Shown here: one piece after another, positions 5,439-6,326 of the stretch
Numbering within the stretch: position 1 is the first letter of the stretch
Layout: each line of letters opens with the position of its first letter
Assembly: GCA_013821585.1 (NCBI GenBank)
Contig: JACDGO010000127.1
Span: 1-6,326 of the forward strand
Reading direction: 5' to 3'
Origin: Sphingomonadaceae bacterium
GTDB lineage: Bacteria; Pseudomonadota; Alphaproteobacteria; Sphingomonadales; Sphingomonadaceae
DNA: 6,326 nucleotides
Notes under the pieces: generated by a model
Databases searched by the model: none
The model's input: only the letters and a program-made list of their open reading frames with translations
What the model was told of the DNA's origin: nothing
Position numbers and translations under genes: made by a program

Positions 5439-5784
5439 TGATGAGCGGTACCGATCGCCGCCTCGGCCGCTTCCGCGCCATATTCGCCGGCTTCATTGCG
5501 ATATCGAGCGTTCAGACCTTGTTGTCGCCTTCAAACGGCCATCATGGCCATGCCAAGGTCGTCTCATAGTCATTGCCGCAATCGAGGCCGCAGCAGCGCT
5601 TATGTTCCTTATACCTTCGCTCCGGCGCGTCGCCCTTTCCGCCCTCCTGGTCGTGTTCGCGGTCGCGGCGCTGCTCCCCGCTGCGACCGGCGAGATCGCG
5701 ATCCGCTTCGCCTTCTACGCGGCGACGGCGCTCTTCATCGCGTCGCTGGATCGTGCGCCGGCTTGCGGAAAGTCTGCGGCATGA
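5438..5784 (+). pseudogene. DoxX-like small membrane protein, frameshifted near 5563
   Basis: Two out-of-phase frames together look like one small four-helix membrane protein. The first part (ATG 5438, or ATG 5441) gives 43 residues: a basic start, a hydrophobic segment (IFAGFIAISSVQTLLS) and a turn with GHHGHAKVV, then TAG at 5567-5569. The second part, in the -1 phase, picks up at about 5563 with LIVIAAIEAAAALMFLIP. It continues through two more hydrophobic segments (ALSALLVVFAVAALLP and FAFYAATALFIASL) to TGA 5782-5784. The joined product would be about 115 residues, typical of DoxX-like proteins, whose second helix often carries an Ile-Glu-x-x-x-Ala-Leu pattern as here. A one-base deletion, a sequencing error or frameshifting could explain it; there is no obvious slippery heptamer at the junction. 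The second part alone could only restart at ATG 5602. Confidence 0.65.
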
Positions 5785-6326
5785 CCGACCTCTTCACCAA
5801 GTTCGACCCGCTGATCGCCGAGCGGCAGGCGTTGCTCGACACCGGGGTGCGCGATCCGTTTTCGATCGTGATGGAGCGCGTTCTCTCGCCGACGCGCGCG
5901 ATCATCAAGGGCAAGGAGACGATCCTGCTCGGCACCTACAACTATATGGGCATGACCTTCGACCCCGATGTCGTCCAGGCGGGGAAGGACGCGCTCGACG
6001 AATTTGGCGCGGGGACGACCGGGAGCCGGGTGCTCAACGGCACCTATCAAGGGCACCGCGAGTGCGAGGAGGCGCTGAAGGAATTCTACGGCACGCAATT
6101 CGCGATGGTGTTCTCAACCGGATATCAGGCGAACCTCGGCATGATCTCGACGCTCGCGGGCAAGGGCGACTATGTCGTCCTCGACGCCGACAGCCATGCG
6201 TCGATCTACGACGGCTGCTTTTTGGGCAACGCCGAGATCGTCCGCTTCCGTCACAACGACGTCGCCGACCTCGCCAAGCGCCTCGGCCGCTTGCCGCCCG
6301 AAGCGAACAAGCTCGTCGTCCTCGAA
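5781..6326 (+). CDS. spt: Serine palmitoyltransferase, N-terminal part (runs off right edge)
   Basis: This PLP-dependent alpha-oxoamine synthase condenses L-serine with a long-chain acyl thioester to 3-ketodihydrosphingosine, the first step of sphingolipid synthesis. It is a soluble homodimer in Sphingomonas. The window holds 182 residues of an expected roughly 400. Signatures include LLGTYNYMGM (49-58), GAGTTGSRVLNGTYQGH (76-92), the PLP-phosphate region FSTGYQANLG (111-120), and LDADSHASIYDG (134-145) with His139. His139 corresponds to the His that stacks on the PLP ring (His159 in S. paucimobilis). The Schiff-base lysine lies beyond the edge. The gene resembles S. paucimobilis SPT nearly throughout but begins about 20 residues later. 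ATG 5781 overlaps the preceding TGA as ATGA and has GGAAAG at 5767-5772 with 8-base spacing. Related enzymes (5-aminolevulinate synthase, KBL, BioF) are less likely given these motifs and the carrier protein nearby. Confidence 0.94.
   Translation, partial: MTDLFTKFDPLIAERQALLDTGVRDPFSIVMERVLSPTRAIIKGKETILLGTYNYMGMTFDPDVVQAGKDALDEFGAGTTGSRVLNGTYQGHRECEEALKEFYGTQFAMVFSTGYQANLGMISTLAGKGDYVVLDADSHASIYDGCFLGNAEIVRFRHNDVADLAKRLGRLPPEANKLVVLE

Noticed and set aside
5563..5569. Programmed -1 ribosomal frameshift
   Set aside because: No X-XXY-YYZ slippery heptamer and no clear downstream stem at the needed distance; an indel is the simpler reading.

Overview
The window is GC-rich, tightly packed DNA from an alphaproteobacterium, most likely a member of the Sphingomonadales. 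The strongest pointer is the partial gene at the right edge, which reads as a soluble, bacterial-type serine palmitoyltransferase closely resembling the Sphingomonas paucimobilis enzyme as I recall it. It sits downstream of a small dedicated acyl carrier protein, an arrangement typical of sphingolipid-making bacteria. The genus assignment is inference; no rRNA or tRNA gene is present.

Left block (about 1-3866, + strand): about 290 bases with no recognisable gene are followed by an outer-membrane beta-barrel protein of the MetA/phenol-degradation 'transporter' type (345-1043, real start probably upstream), a four-repeat DUF347 inner-membrane protein (1058-1852), glutamate 5-kinase ProB (1849-2970, TTG start) and an extended-SDR NAD(P)-dependent epimerase/reductase (2967-3866, GTG start). 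The last three genes are joined by 4-base stop/start overlaps, so they look like one translationally coupled operon that mixes an envelope pair, the first step of proline synthesis and an oxidoreductase. The SDR is a candidate for the ceramide reductase of the bacterial sphingolipid pathway, but the sequence alone cannot prove this.

Middle: a minus-strand gene (3863-4384, TTG start behind a perfect AGGAGG) encodes a 173-residue membrane protein of the Pycsar-effector-like family (DUF5706). It converges on the SDR gene so tightly that the two stop codons share one CTAG. A 119-base divergent spacer follows, containing a 6-bp-arm dyad and one consensus DnaA-box sequence. The acyl carrier protein gene (4504-4746) follows on the + strand.

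Right block (4747-6326, + strand): between the carrier protein and the serine palmitoyltransferase lies a cassette of three small genes: an 82-residue protein with a possible ribbon-helix-helix N-terminal half (4801-5049), a 130-residue protein with conserved His/Tyr-His-Glu-Thr signatures (5046-5438), and a small DoxX-like membrane protein whose reading frame is broken by a -1 shift near 5563 (5438-5784). The cassette is preceded by a 16-bp palindrome overlapping a plausible promoter so close to the ATG that the transcript may be leaderless. The palmitoyltransferase gene overlaps the end of the broken gene by 4 bases, so sphingolipid synthesis may be partly driven from this cassette promoter.

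The most interesting features are the palindrome-controlled cassette between the two sphingolipid genes, the frameshift just before the palmitoyltransferase, the orphan Pycsar-effector-like protein, and the missing conventional start of the first gene. I found no CRISPR array, insertion sequence, rRNA or tRNA.
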